Shown here in pieces: positions 32,899 to 44,460 of a stretch of 64,000 nucleotides of DNA. Below the pieces are notes generated by a model, which did no database searches, had not been told where the DNA came from, and worked only from the letters and a program-made list of their open reading frames with translations. The position numbers and the translations under genes are program-made. The number at the start of each line of letters is the position of its first letter. Within the stretch, counting starts at the first letter, position 1. The DNA lies in contig CM069432.1 in assembly GCA_035610365.1 (NCBI GenBank), positions 264,117,177-264,181,176 of the forward strand. Direction: 5' to 3'. Source of the DNA: Aquatica leii. Lineage: Eukaryota; Arthropoda; Insecta; Coleoptera; Lampyridae.

Positions 32899-33863
32899 TG
32901 TTACGTATAAAAATTAGTTTTAGTTATACCGCACTTTTAAGTTCATTATTCGTATAATTTCGGAAACTGCGCGAGTTGCTTATAGCGATAAGTTGGTTCG
33001 AAAGGAAATTTTGGAAAATCCACAATTCTGAGTTAAGAACGGTGACGCGAGTACAGATGGTTCCTTAAATTTTAATATTGGGGCAATTATTCTTTATTAA
33101 AATTATATCGTTTGCGGATTTGTGCCACTGTACATAATTTTGAGTGTTTCTTCGGAAAAATTAAGAATAGATACTCTCTACGGCTTAGCCGGATTACTTG
33201 TCCCGTCTTCTCATTATTTGAATTTGCACAAATCGCAAGTTTTTGTTTACCTAAGAACCCGTTTATCACGGTAAGTTCAGCGTTTCTAAAATTTCCTGTA
33301 AATATAATTTCTTTATATTAGGGTTCTTAATTACCTTTGGATTTACACCTATCCATATACGTACATGTATTTATGATTATCTGACATTGGGTCAAGGGTC
33401 ATCATAGCAGTATTGGATTCGTTTATTGATGTTATTAATGGTTACCGAAGATCTGTAGTTTTGTGCATTAAAGACGGGAAGCGCAAGCCTTGTTTTATAC
33501 TTTTAACCTTTATTGGAAGAATTTAACTGGGTAAGTTGCGATTTGTTTGAATGTTGCGTGAATGCGGTGTGAATACGGGAAATCGCTGCTTACAAGTTCA
33601 CCTATAATCGTCACTCACAGCCATCTTTGTTCTTGCGTCTCTCACTCTTTCATATGTACAGGACATAGTTCAACGAAATAAGTCTTTATTTTACCAATCA
33701 ATTTAATTGTTACTTTAATTATTATTATGCTGATTAAAGATAATTTTTGTCTGATTTAATTTTATTTTTATTTAGTGTCTTCCAACGCGTTTGTTTTAAT
33801 TTATTGTGGCTACCTCGATCCCTTCTAGAATCCGAATCATTAACGAAACTTTATTAGGTAACA
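32899..33863. repeat. LTR-like insert B (965 bases, AAAT duplication) inside RT
   Basis: TGTTACG...GGTAACA ends with AAAT on each side (32895-32898, 33864-33867). It interrupts the RT reading frame exactly; the frame on its two sides is in register once insert and one AAAT are disregarded. It has no coding sequence, consistent with a solo LTR, perhaps of BEL/Pao type from the TGTTAC/GTAACA ends. No second copy in the window. Confidence 0.7.
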
Positions 33864-33867
33864 AAAT

Positions 33868-34520
33868 CTTTGAATAACTGAGGTCTTTTTCGGGTTTGGT
33901 TTTATACCTTCTGGAGTGACTAGGTGTCCTAGAAATTCTACTTCCTTTCTAAGGAACTCTAACTTATCCATTTGAATTTTTAGTCTCAATTTGCGTAACT
34001 TTTAAAAAATGGAGAATATTATTATGTCGTCCATGTATACAAAACATATTGTCCTTTGTGGATCCTTCAAGATGTTATCCATTACTCGTTGGAACGTCGC
34101 CGGTGTATTTTTAGTCCGAACGGCATCCTCGCGAATTCATAGTGTCCGTTTTCAACGTTAAAGGCGGTCTTTTCGTTTGATTGGAGATCTACCTCGATCT
34201 GGTGAAATCCCGATGCTAGATCAAGCGTGCTGAAGTATTGGCATTTTCCTAGCTTGTCCAAAATGTCTGTGATGTTTGGTATGGCGTACCTATCATCGAT
34301 AATTTTCTCGTTCAATTTGCGGTAATCACTACTATCCTTCATTTCTGCTTACCGCTGGCATCCATCTTCTTTGAAACAACCGAGATTGGGGAGCACCAAG
34401 GACTTTCTGACGGTCTTATAATGCCATTTTTAGCATCTCTTCAATTTGTTTTTGCACCTCTTGTTCGTGATTTAGAATGAGATTATTGATTTTTCCTCTT
34501 CTTCATTGAGATGTTCTATT
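33868..34520 (-). pseudogene. Reverse transcriptase of the errantivirus-like element
   Basis: Blocks in order: a start near 34500 (EQEVQKQIEEML), [38 protein letters not shown] (first catalytic Asp), [17 protein letters not shown] and CFVYMDDIIIFS (catalytic YMDD), up to EFLGHLVTPEGIKPNP at the edge of insert B. Frame changes near 34120 and 34340. Palm catalytic residues are present but the gene is broken. Confidence 0.85.
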
Positions 34521-34899
34521 CTTAATAATTGTCTCGTGTTTATTGTAGCGTAAGTTTTATCGGAAGTTAGTAAATCGTCTATTTGGTAAAAGTAGAACTT
34601 TTGCTTGGTGTCGTCTAGGAATGGTATCGCTTTTATTGGTGATTACAGGGTTTTCTCTTGTTTCGGTATTGTTATGTATCTCGATTAACGCAAAGCCTTG
34701 TTCCGCGGTGTCAATATTTCAGGTATATGAAGGTCGACAATACGTTGTTCAGGAATGATTGTTTTCGTCTAAGAAATTAACTGATATTTTAGTGGACGAA
34801 TTGGTTTATTGTCTATACAAAACTGGTATAGTAATATTGTCATTCATTCATGTCTAGTAAGTTTTTGATTCCTAAAATTTCATCGAAAAAGTCGTGAAA
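34521..34899 (-). other. Protease-RT linker of the errantivirus-like element
   Basis: Decayed coding sequence between protease and RT; only short open pieces, no separate domain. Confidence 0.4.
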
Positions 34900-35140
34900 A
34901 TCAAAAAGAAAAATTTTATCTCTTTATCAATTCGAAATTCCGGGAACGCCGGGACATTCGCCCTAAATCTGATTTCTTTTTTTCCTACTGCTGTTTTTAC
35001 TCGCGACGGTTCGTGGTATATGCGTTCAAGATATAGTTTTTCTGTTATGCTGGGTCTAATTATTGATGTGTAGCAGCCAATGTCAATCAGGAGTTTGATG
35101 AGTGGGTTTTGTATTTTTATATATGGTAAAGAGTTGTATT
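34900..35140 (-). pseudogene. Protease of the errantivirus-like element
   Basis: LIKLLIDIGCYTSIIRPSI occupies the position of the retropepsin active site, where DTG has become DIG. It lies between the gag tail and RT as in other errantiviruses. Loss of the active-site Thr and frame changes indicate decay. Confidence 0.6.
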
Positions 35141-35242
35141 TGGTGATACTATGGATTTCGCAGATTACGTAACTCTGTCGGAATCTGGGTCGTAATGAAA
35201 ATTTTGGTCATTGCCATATTCTATTGTATTCTCGTAGTTGGA

Positions 35243-35493
35243 TCATAATGGAGATTTTGATCGTTCTACTGCATCGTCGTAAAGACTTGAATTAAAGTCA
35301 GCAGTTGCACTGGAACAAGGTTGATTGTGATTTTCTGGTTCGTTATCTGTATGGAAATTATCGATGTTTTGTTCTTGGTCAATTTGATAAAGTTCTTCCG
35401 AATTGAAGTTTCTGTTATCCATATTAGATACAAAATTATTGTTAAAACGTTTGTTAGAAAAATTTGGGATCGTGTTTCTCAAAATGGTGAACA
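35243..35493 (-). pseudogene. gag C-terminal tail of the errantivirus-like element
   Basis: Asn-rich, acidic frame (NFSNKRFNNNFVSNMDNRN; EPENHNQPCSSATADFN) typical of the disordered gag tail before pol. It was contiguous with 36510-36789 before insert C. Confidence 0.65.
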
Positions 35494-35497
35494 TTGG

Positions 35498-36509
35498 TGT
35501 AACGTTTACATTTTTACGTTTGAATACGTCTGTTTTTAATTAACATTTTTGTATTCACTGTTGTGTAAATTCTTTTGCGCAAGCATTTGGCGCATGGCAC
35601 ATGCGTTATGAGCCTTCTTCTTAAGTACGAAGTTATCCTCCATCTTACGTTTAGAGATGAGGTGAAGTAGACATTTTTTTGCGTGCTGCAAAAAGTGGAA
35701 TTACCACTTATTTAATTTGTGTTTGTGAATTTTTGCCCCAATGGTGAAAATTATTTAAGCTGGCGTTCGTTGTAGCACCGCATTTGTTCGTAGCACGCAT
35801 TTGTTCGTAGCACCGCATTTGTTAGTAGCATTTGCATTTTGTTGTATTTCCTAAATTAGAATAAAACCCGTAATTCGAAGGGGTAAGTCATTTTTGTTTT
35901 GATTCGAATTGTATAATTCATCGCAATTTACGTTCTAGTTTTTTTTCTTTGTTCCGGATTTTTGGTTTCGTTCTTATACGATGTTTTTGAGTATGAAAGT
36001 CTTATGAATACGATTTCGATCTTTATACGTCAGCGATTATGGAAACTACGATCTACGAATATCAATTTTATCAATTCAAAGGCAAGATATCAATCAAATC
36101 TTCGTGAAAATTGCATTATATTGCATCATTCAATGAGTCATGACCACACCTTAATAGAAGCTGCGCGATTCGCAAGTGGTAAAATTAAACCTTCAAGAAC
36201 ACGTATGTACATAATCTGTAATTATTAGTTTTAAGTTTTGTTTTGGTTTCAATATTTAACCATTCATATATAAAAAATATTGTGGCGTCCAACTTATAAA
36301 ATTTTTGTTTATCAAATTGAAAATTATTAATCTTAAGTAACGTAAGAATTCCCACGACTCTAATTAAATAAATATGAAAATTCTCATTGTTCTTATGTAA
36401 TTTGTTTTTTTTTTATTGTGTTTGTAATAAATATTTTTGTGAGCTGGCTGGTGCATTAATTCAATTATTTTGTTATGCGTTTATGTTAAGTAAGTTTATT
36501 GTCGTTACA
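35498..36509 (+). repeat. LTR-like insert C (1012 bases, TTGG duplication) inside gag
   Basis: TGTAACG...CGTTACA ends with TTGG on both sides (35494-35497, 36510-36513). It has a TATTTAAG box near 35752 and just after it about four copies of a GTAGCACCGCATTTGTTC unit (35775-35840). No coding sequence. A TGGCGTCCAAC string near 36282 might be an internal PBS, in which case this is more than a single LTR. Confidence 0.65.
35775..35842 (+). repeat. Tandem ~18-base repeat in insert C
   Basis: Unit GTAGCACCGCATTTGTTC repeated about four times with small changes, directly downstream of the TATA-like box; LTRs often carry such arrays. Confidence 0.85.
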
Positions 36510-37140
36510 TTGGTTCTGGTTTAAAATTTGGTTTTCTGCTAGTAGGTTTAAATACATTTTCGGATTTATTTTTAAATACTTGGGAATTCGTGAAATATTT
36601 TCTCTCGACCTGGCGATGTTTGATATTAATTGGAGCGCTTGGAAAATTACCTTTTGAAAAGTGTGGGTTATTGTGATTTGGCGGATGTTGATAATTAAAA
36701 GTTTGTTGGACACTGGGTCCTGGGTACCTATTAAACGAATGGTTGAAATTGTTGTTAGGTTGATAATTTGGGTATGACATCGGGGTCAAATTTTGCCTGG
36801 GATGTGATTTGTGTGTTTAATTAAATGAAGAATTCGAACTTAAGGGCTTGTTTTATTGTTGGCCAATCGGTTAATTCGCCTATCGACCCTATTAATATCT
36901 ATGCCCTGTCTGTTAGTTTACCTATCACCACTCTTAATAAATATGATTTCAAATTAGGATCGTTAATATCGAAAGTCTTAAACAAATGATCACATGCGGA
37001 AATAAATATTTCTACCGTATTTTGATCTCCTCCATAGAACGGAATCGTGTCTATGTATAATTTTAACATTTAGTAATTTATTTGACCTGTTGCTATTTCT
37101 TTTTTTATTATACTAACTGACTGATTAAATTTATCTGCTA
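36510..37140 (-). pseudogene. gag (capsid to C-terminus) of the errantivirus-like element
   Basis: The capsid region near 37080-36850 reads KLYIDTIPFYGGDQNTVEIF, then SYLLRVVIGKLTDRA and ILIGSIGELTDW, in the usual errantivirus capsid order, with stops. The C-terminal part (36789-36513, open) is Asn/Pro-rich (YPNYQPNNNFNHSFNRYPG; RKPNFKPEP) and lacks CCHC knuckles, as in errantiviruses. It is interrupted by insert C directly after KPEP. Confidence 0.75.
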
Positions 37141-37379
37141 ACGTATTAATATAAAATTTAGATACCATAAATATGGCGTTTACCTATTTTAAACTCTTAT
37201 ACCGGGAATTAAACCAGGGAAAGTATGAGAGAAAACTCAAACTCGCCGATGTGGTCTTTTTTGTACTAGAAGGCATCTTCGAGTGAATTTTGACTCTTTC
37301 CTTTTCGAATAGCACTTAACGGATAAAAATTCCAATCGCGTAGAAATTAGCTCGATACACAGGTATTACTCGCGACGTA

Positions 37380-37399
37380 CTATCCTACCGACTGCGCCA
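37380..37399 (-). other. tRNA-Ser-type PBS of the errantivirus-like element
   Basis: The minus strand reads TGGCGCAGTCGGTAGGAT, the PBS form known for 17.6/297-type elements, complementary to a tRNA-Ser 3' end. It abuts the 5' LTR. Confidence 0.75.
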
Positions 37400-37622
37400 G
37401 GTAAATAACTATTTAACTAATGTATGTTTTTAAAAAGTTTATTTCGATACAACAACCAACTTAACACTGCCAAAAATCCCTAAAACCTTTTTCTTAAGTT
37501 GTACTTATAGATTTCTTTTAGAAAGTGGTCCGAAGTTTGATTACATTGTTATCAGAGACTTTTGTCATGTTTATAATATAAACTATTAAAATTAAGTCGA
37601 AAACATATTAATTAAATTAACT
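37400..37622 (-). repeat. 5' LTR of the errantivirus-like element
   Basis: Aligned with 22473-22683; the minus strand starts AGTTAATT and ends directly before the PBS. TGTA follows at 37623-37626. Many mismatches and indels against the 3' LTR show an old insertion. Confidence 0.8.
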
Positions 37623-37626
37623 TGTA

Positions 37627-38640
37627 CACTCGACCGGGTCCAAAAAAATGTTATATGCAGCTTCTAATTTTAAAGAGGTCGAGCATAGATAGGTTTTATA
37701 ATACCTTGAAAAAACCTACGATAAAAAAATTGGCCTGTTTATATTTATATTTAGACAAAAAAACTGAAGATATGAACAGTAAATGAGATAAAATAAAAAA
37801 TGAAATGGAACAAATTAAGAAAGCTAAAGAAGGAAAATGAAAAATGTAAAATACAATTAAAAGCACAAAATCAACAAATTAAAATATTAGTAAAGTAGAT
37901 ACACAAGAAGAAGAAAACTAGCAAGGAACAAAGATAACAAAGAACAGGAGATAACAAAAGCCGCAAAAAACCTAAACAGAAAAAACATGGATAAACAACG
38001 ATTACCCAAAAAAAAATCTCAGAGGAAGGGAAAAAATTAATATAATTTCCGATATAATAAATTACAAATTGATAACAAAATATACACTCTAGAAAAACTA
38101 AAAGAATGAAAAATAATAGACAATACTAACAGAAACGAAACAAAAGGAAACCAAGAGACAAATAAAAAGGAGGAACACATATAGAAAGAAAATAAATACA
38201 GAAGAAGAACAATAAATAAAAGACCGCCCTTAGGCGGAGGAGAAGATAAATTTAATACAACAGCTGAGGTCAATCACTTACAAAAAGTACAAAAAAAGAA
38301 ATAAGCAAAGCAGAGCTGTTATTAATTTAGAAAACCAGTATTGTTAAGGCCGCTTTATGGCAAATATTGTGTTTATTATTGAATTTGTTTTGTTACTTTA
38401 ATTAAGGATCTGTGCCAAGTGCAGTCCATAAAAAAAGTTAGGTTAAGATTAATGAGTTTTATGATTTTATTATTATTGCAATTAGTTGAAAGCCATTTTT
38501 TTCTATTCATTACTAATAACTGGTGTATGATGAGTTACAAAAGGTCTCCACCTGGTAAAAAAGTAAAAATGTAGAAGATAAATTTTCAAATTCGCTCTAC
38601 ATTAAAAGGCCCTTCGAAACACAACAAACGAACATGGTAC
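37627..38640 (+). other. Spacer with a possible LINE ORF1 coiled-coil remnant (37750-37990)
   Basis: Purine-rich stretch whose plus frames read KNEMEQIKKAKEGK, then QLKAQNQQIKIL-like and KVDTQEEEN, resembling the coiled coil of a LINE ORF1, with stops. The rest (38000-38640) shows nothing I recognise; the minus-strand ORF at 38037-38273 is a complement of the purine-rich tract. Confidence 0.3.
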
Positions 38641-41600
38641 TTCGAACCGTATGATTTCCGGTTCTGTTGCACTATCAGGACCCAACGAGGCACGCAAATA
38701 ATTAAACTTTTGAATTGGATTAATAGAATCGTTATCATAAATCAGACTTTTGTACAAGTCTCTGTACTCTAATCAAGATTCAATCTTGCCTGAGAATTTC
38801 GGAATATTGATAACAGGAAGTTTAAAAAAGCTATTGCTTTTGCTATTAAGTCTTTAGAATTTTCAGAAGAAAACTATCCGCTAGCTTGGGATAGTCTCTG
38901 AGAGCGTTACAACAATTCTTGCACGATGGTTTATAACCACATAAAATAAAATCAAATCTGCATGACATGTGTTTCAAGCATATCAATGCATTGGAATCCT
39001 TAACAGAAACAGAAGATCTTTTCGATACACTTGTAATTCATTTGATGGCTGGGAAACTCGATTCTCACACCGCTAGGGAGTGGGAAACACTTAAAAAACG
39101 GATTTACCTACACTTGATGATTTCAAAGGATTCCTCAAGAGCACTGCTGATTAACTTGATATTCTCAATTTACATCAAAGCAAACAGAATCCTTTGAAGG
39201 TTAAGGTCACTTTTAGAGCCTTGGTCACTCACACCCCCTTTTGTACACAGGTAGTCACAATTTGTATGCTTGTGCAGACTTTGACAGCTTTTATTCACAG
39301 ACAGGATTTCAAGGGTCAAAGAGCTAAACTTGTGTTTCAACTGTCTCAGTCAAGGTCATTCAGTAACACAATGATGCTCTAAATTTAACTGTCGTACGTG
39401 TAGGAAAAGGCATCACTTATTGTTGCACAAACAGCCTACCGTTGCATCGCCTTCGCTTTCAGAGGCCACGACTTCAAACAGCCAATCCATTTTGGCAATC
39501 GCTTCGAACACGGTTCAGGTCCTATTTCCTACTGTTAGGGCATACATTGTTTATTGTCAGGGAAATCCTTTCCCTATAAATGTCTTACTCGACGCTGGAT
39601 CTTAGTCTAGCTTCATAATTTCTAATGTGTGTAAAAAACTCAATCTTCCACTCAAGGCAGTCAACGTCAGTGTAACTGGATGATCTACAACCAGTTCTCA
39701 GGTTCATTCAAGGTGCGACGTGCAGGTTCAAGCTCGTCATTCTTCCTTTACCGTTAAACTTTCTTGTTTACTAATTCATAAAATTACTAACAGGCTCTCT
39801 GGTTTTCATACAAATTCCCGAGACATTCATTTGTTAGATCATCTCTATTACAAGCTTAGCGAGATTGGTATTTTGATAGGTTCTTCTGAATTTTAGAACT
39901 TTTTTTGTGAAGGCCAGTTTCCTATCGGTCCACGTTTCCCAACTTTTTAAAATACTTACCTTGGTTGGATAATTAGTGGTCCTCTTCCCATTATCAGTAA
40001 TAATAAACACATTACGTGCCACCTTTCTCGTTCGGACGACGTAAATTTTTAACTTTAGAAATTTTGGGAAGTTGAACAGTACCCTGTTAAAAGGGGCTAA
40101 GCACAAGAAATCTTTGCGAATCTATTTGCGTACAGAATTCTAAACGTCCTCCTAATAGCCGTTTTATTGTGCAGATTATCTTTAAACAGTCTCCGTCACT
40201 TCTGGGAGACTCATTGGAATTGCTAAGTAATGACGCTCTGCGTAACACATATGACAAAAGTTGTTCCCGCCTCTTCTGAAAGGTCTTTTTATATGCCTCA
40301 TCACGGCGTCCTAAAGGAAAGCACTCTCAGCACGAAGTTGCGTGTAGTGTTTGATGACTCTGTTCAAACTACGACAGGCCATTCTTTAAACGACTCACAA
40401 ATGGTTTATCCTGTAATACAACATTCATCTTATACAAAAACTATTGCAACGCATTCTTAGGTTTCCTTCTTGGCCAGTCGTAGCTTAGTTCATCTTGGAG
40501 TCGACTGCAGAGATTCTCTTCCTGAAGTTTTTAAGGTCATCAGAAAAGGTTTTTATGCGGTTGCGATTCTGGATTTTGCTCGAGATTTATATCAGAGCAT
40601 TCAAGCCGTGTGAATGCAAGGTGGTTTCATATTATGCAAGTGGATTTCTAACAAGCTTCAAGTACTTGACAACATCAAGGTTGACATTCACCCAGGTTTA
40701 CAAAAGTTTGGCTCTTGCAAAAAATGTTCACACTTTAGGATTGTTGCGACAGTTACAAACTGATGGTCTTATGTTTTCAATTTCAGATCCTTCTTTCACA
40801 ACTATTACTAAGCGCGCTATACTTTCAAACATTGCTCAAATTTTTAACCCTCTGGGAATGTTGTCTCCTTGTACGATTCTAGGCAAGATGCTGCTCCAGC
40901 AGCTCTGGTTGTAGAGACTCTCTTGGGACCATCTCGTTCCAAAGCATATCCTGGAAAAATGGAATCTGTTTTGTAATGATTTACCAATTCTCAATGATTG
41001 TCGTATCCCACGGCATGCTCAAGTCCGACATCGATCAAACTACATGGCTTTTCAGATGCCTCGATGCATTGATATGGTGTCCGCATTTATTTGAAATCTT
41101 TCAATCATGATGACGAAGTTCATGAGAATACTGTGTGCTAAATTCAAGGTTTTGCCATTAAAACCACTAACGATTCCTAAGTTTGCGCTGCTATCTTGCT
41201 TTTGAAGCTTTTTGTTTGTGTTCATAAGGCGCTGAATATCCAATTCACGCGATGATTCTTGTAGATGGATTCCACAATAGTTCTGAGTTGGTTAAACACG
41301 CCTCCCAATCTGACGAAAACTGATTGCTCGTATTGACTTTCAGCAATTCCATCTTCAATTGCATCAGTTCTTCAAGAGCTAAAATGTTCCGTTACTTGCT
41401 TTCATACGACCGCCACATGTAATCATCCTCTTCCTATATCCAAATTCTCAAATCTTAAAAGGTTTATAGCAGTCAAACACCACTTAAAGAGAGTTGCCAG
41501 CAACTTGATTTTAACGTATGAGGAGTTGTCAACCCTGTTTTGTCTAATCAAAAACATTTTGAACTCCTACCGTTAACACTTTTATTTCAAGACCCAACGA

Positions 41601-41800
41601 TTTGAGTCATTTGACCCCCGCCCACTTCCTTATCGGGCGCGCTCTAACCGCTGTATCTGAACGTAACTACACTTCAATTCCTGCTTCAAGACTTTCAACA
41701 TTTCAAGCTATTCAATCCGCACATCAACATTTTTGGAAACGATGGAGCAAGGAATATGTCCCTGAGCTTCAGCGCTGCACCAAGTGGCAATGAAACAATT
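38641..41800 (+). pseudogene. BEL/Pao retrotransposon (gag, protease, RT, RNase H, integrase), decayed
   Basis: In order: gag of the DUF1759 type (38810-39190: SLEFSEENYPLAWDSL; DTLVIHLMAGKLDSHTAREW); knuckles CFNCLSQGH and CRTCRKRHH (39330-39430); protease INVLLDAGS (39585); RT with FYMPHHGVLKESTLSTKLRV and VVFDDS (40270-40370), where the usual FYVDD box reads FYAVA/ILD; an RNase H-like part with HGFSDASMH (41043); RVASNLILTYEEL before the integrase end LTPAHFLIGRAL with QHFWKRWSKEYVPELQ (41602-41780). Stops and frame changes occur about every 100 codons. LTRs were not found. The BEL/Pao tail at 19195-19490 is a different copy. Confidence 0.85.
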
Positions 41801-41989
41801 CTGAACTAAATAAACGCTTTACTGTGGTGTAGCTGCCTGTGAAATTAAAATCTGATTGCCGTGCAAAATAAATAAAATTACACTCTGGTGTTAAGTTTAA
41901 CTTTGACCTTTCCTTGCAAACTGAATTAGGTTATTAACGTCAGCCAATACAAGATAAACCTAAAGAAATCGGGATACAGATTGCTTGGT

Positions 41990-43500
41990 TTCTTAAGGTA
42001 CTCCGGTCATGATCGATAAGAGAGAAGTCGGCTTTTCAGAAAACTTTGGTCCATATTTTCTGCAATAGAACGCGCAAAGGAAGATGTTTTGCCACGACGC
42101 ACAAGGAATCGATAAGGACTGTGCAATATGCCTCAAAGATCGTACGAAAGATAAGTGCAAGGAAGCCCGTTTTCTAACTATATATGTATGTTGTTGTTTA
42201 TGATGATACCAGATGTCTAAAAAGTAATATAAGAGCATAGAGATGACTTCACTGTTGAAAATAGTCACTAATGATTTGCTATGTAGGTTCCAGTTATGAC
42301 GAGAATACGTGTAGAACAAGTGCAAGACCGTTTTGGCTTTTTCAAGCACATAGGAACAGTGTTTAGCAAAGCAAAGCAAAGAATCTGGTCTAAAGCATCT
42401 ACACTTAAAAATCCTTCGGATTGGAATATCGTCAAATCGAAGACGGGAATCTCTTTTCAACGAGAAACCAAAAACCATGTACTTAGTCTTGTGAGCTAAA
42501 ACTGTCAGTTTGGTGCTGACACTTCAACACATCAAAACGTCCAAGCACTGTCAAGATTTTGCCTCTAGGTCGTGTCTGCTGTCTGTAAACACTGTGAATT
42601 GATATCGTCTACCTAAGCAAATATGTTCGTGGAATAAATGATTTTCCAATTTTCATTTCAATTATTGATGGCTACCATACGTTATTGAGCGCTCGTAAAA
42701 TATCTATAAAAATTGATAATCCGTACTGAGAAACATTCGTTTGTCGTCGATTTTTCGGGAACGAAGCTGTATTGGCTTTGATGGAACAATCTTTGTGGAG
42801 GGATGTATTCATTTAGTTTTTTTAAAAGTACTCGTTCCAAAAAGTTTTCTTAGTTCTGAAAGTAACGTTAACGAAAGGTACAACTCGCGAGATCTCTCTT
42901 ACCAAGCTTGGTAATTGTGATTAGCTTATCAGTTTTCCAACTATTAGGAAAATACCCGCATTGAATACAAGAATTGAATATGCAGTGTACACCATCGGGT
43001 TCAGGAGCTTTATTCTTAAAAACTCTGCTAGCCATCGATGCTACGTCTTTGTTTGTGAGTATCAAATTGTGTTGGGATTCAATATTCTCAAAAGATCACG
43101 ATTTGATTTGGGTTTGGTAAGGATCATCGTTTGTAGGATCGTCGCCTGGGAAAAGGAAGCAAACTATTGATCTCATCGTATCGTAGTCTGTAAGAGCTTA
43201 TCGGTACCGTCATAGAGATTAGAGCATAGTTAAATGGCAAATTCCTACGGATTTGTTTTTATGAGCCTTTGCCATGGCTTAGATTTTGCATTTTTCGCTG
43301 CCAGTTTGTACGGGCAAAGCATGGCCTTGTACTAGTTTAGGCATTGATTTTTTTTGCTCTATTGAGATTTTTTGTGCTTGCTTTTTTAAGCAACGTCCGA
43401 CTCGCAACAATAGAATTAGGGTTGTGGTACTTCCACGTGGAAGATAAGTCGGAAGTAAAGCGCTGACGGCTGTGTTCAGCTTGATAAAGTCTATCGGCGG
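41990..43500 (-). pseudogene. Jockey-like LINE (endonuclease end to RT thumb), decayed
   Basis: From the right: a post-endonuclease linker (43500-43280), NLILTNKDVASMASRVF and NKAPEPDGVH (RT entry motif, 43060-42990), FNSCIQCGYFPNSWKTDKLI, then a badly decayed palm with no recognisable ADD box. An open 161-codon frame (41993-42478) carries the thumb: HKTKYMVFGF at its start, KAKTVLHLF, then a long helical part. It ends near 41990. Assignment to the Jockey side is by the APGPDG-type entry motif and lack of RNase H. Confidence 0.65.
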
Positions 43501-43652
43501 GTTGCACAAAGCAAATCAAAAATGTAGCAACTGATTATTTCTCAAAACAATTGCTACATAGCCAATGAAACCACGTTTATTCGTGATGTAACAATTGATT
43601 TCAGAAATAATCACTTGTTACATTTTTGAATTGTTTTGTGCAACCTGCCTTA
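43499..43652. repeat. Short foldback (palindromic) element
   Basis: Two imperfect inverted arms of about 54 bases: GGTTGCACAAAGCAAATCAA on the left, and the right arm complement reads AGGTTGCACAAAACAATTCA, continuing through TGTA(G/A)CAA(C/G)TGATTATTTCT. They enclose a ~45-base centre. It lies at the edge of the LINE remnant and may be a hairpin MITE. No other copy in the window. Confidence 0.75.
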
Positions 43653-43979
43653 TGTGTTTAAAATTGACGATCCGCTTAGGGATGACTTCCCAGTAGAAGA
43701 AATTTTACGAAAGAGAGCTTGCAATGCTAGCGCGATATCAATATTTGAAAAAGCTTGGTGACTAGCAAAATTGAAAGATTGGTTAGGCTGGTTTACAACC
43801 CATGAGGTTCTTGAAACGTTCGTCAATCTGCAAGGAGTGCCAAAGCGGCCATTTCAAATTGAAGTCACCTGCTATGATATTCAGTACGCATTTATTTTGT
43901 ACAAAACTTTATCTAAATGTTGTAGATGAATACACACATCTTCACTGGGTGGTTAATATATTCCAACGACAACCAAGAA
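43653..43979. other. Spacer between LINE and copia remnants
   Basis: No confident coding signal; it may hold further decayed LINE endonuclease sequence. Confidence 0.3.
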
Positions 43980-44460
43980 CATGTTTCTAACCGTAATCAT
44001 AGATAGACCATGGCATTTCTTTTTCCGCCTGTGATCCAAATGCGATAGCAATCTTCATCAATACCAACAGGTCTGCATATAATAGCTTTCTTGTCTATTT
44101 TTTTCGCTTATGTTTTAGGACGTGAACATAAGCTTTAGAGACTATGATTCTAAGATGTATGTTGATGGGTATCATTCCATGCCAAAATTCATACGGAGAT
44201 TTGTCGCTTATGTTGGTCGGACTCGTTTTATTAAAAATATACGCTGTGGTGTTAATAAACTCTACACATAACTTCAAATGTATCGTTTCGTGTGTGTTCC
44301 GGCGTGTATGAGTCTAATGGACACCTTGTTGTATTTACCACCATTATCGCTAAGTAAGCATTTTATGGTATGTCCAACCGTCTTAGTATGAAAGATCATC
44401 AAAGCGTGTTTATCTTTGACCTAAAATTGTACGATAAATCCGCTCGGTGGGTTCCATGAC
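43980..44460 (-). pseudogene. Ty1/copia integrase fragment
   Basis: Right to left: HTKTVGHTIKCLLSDNGGKY (second catalytic Asp of the DDE core), a decayed block, then VEFINTTAYIFNKTSPTNIS, KSPYEFWHG and SKAYVHVLKHKRKK, the unmistakable copia integrase C-terminal core. It is followed by DEDCYRIWITGGKRNAMV, the FVGY/CYRL...V region. Frame changes occur, and RT and RNase H are absent. Confidence 0.85.

Larger units (their letters stand above)
22469..37626 (-). mobile_element. Errantivirus-like (gypsy/17.6 type) endogenous retroelement with five nested insertions
   Basis: LTR ends are AGTTAATT on the left (22473) and AATTAACT on the right (37622), flanked by TGTA at 22469-22472 and 37623-37626. 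The duplication is the pyrimidine/purine alternating type that gypsy integrases favour. Minus-strand order: 5' LTR, tRNA-Ser-type PBS, gag, protease, RT, RNase H, integrase, env, 3' LTR. Inserted into it are a solo family-A LTR (22688-23135), a complete family-A element (23293-29893), repeat D (30387-31277), LTR-like B (32899-33863) and LTR-like C (35498-36509). Without these, about 5.2 kb of the original remains; much of the integrase tail and the front of env are deleted. Every gene is broken. Confidence 0.85.

Noticed and set aside
35775-35842. CRISPR-like short repeat array
   Set aside because: Units are adjacent without spacers and lie just after a TATA-like box in an LTR-like insert in eukaryotic DNA; a plain tandem repeat.
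37340-37399. tRNA-like A-box (TGGCGCAGTCGG) suggesting a SINE or tRNA gene
   Set aside because: It abuts the LTR end of a provirus and matches the tRNA-Ser-type PBS of 17.6/297-like elements; there is no B box at proper spacing and no cloverleaf.
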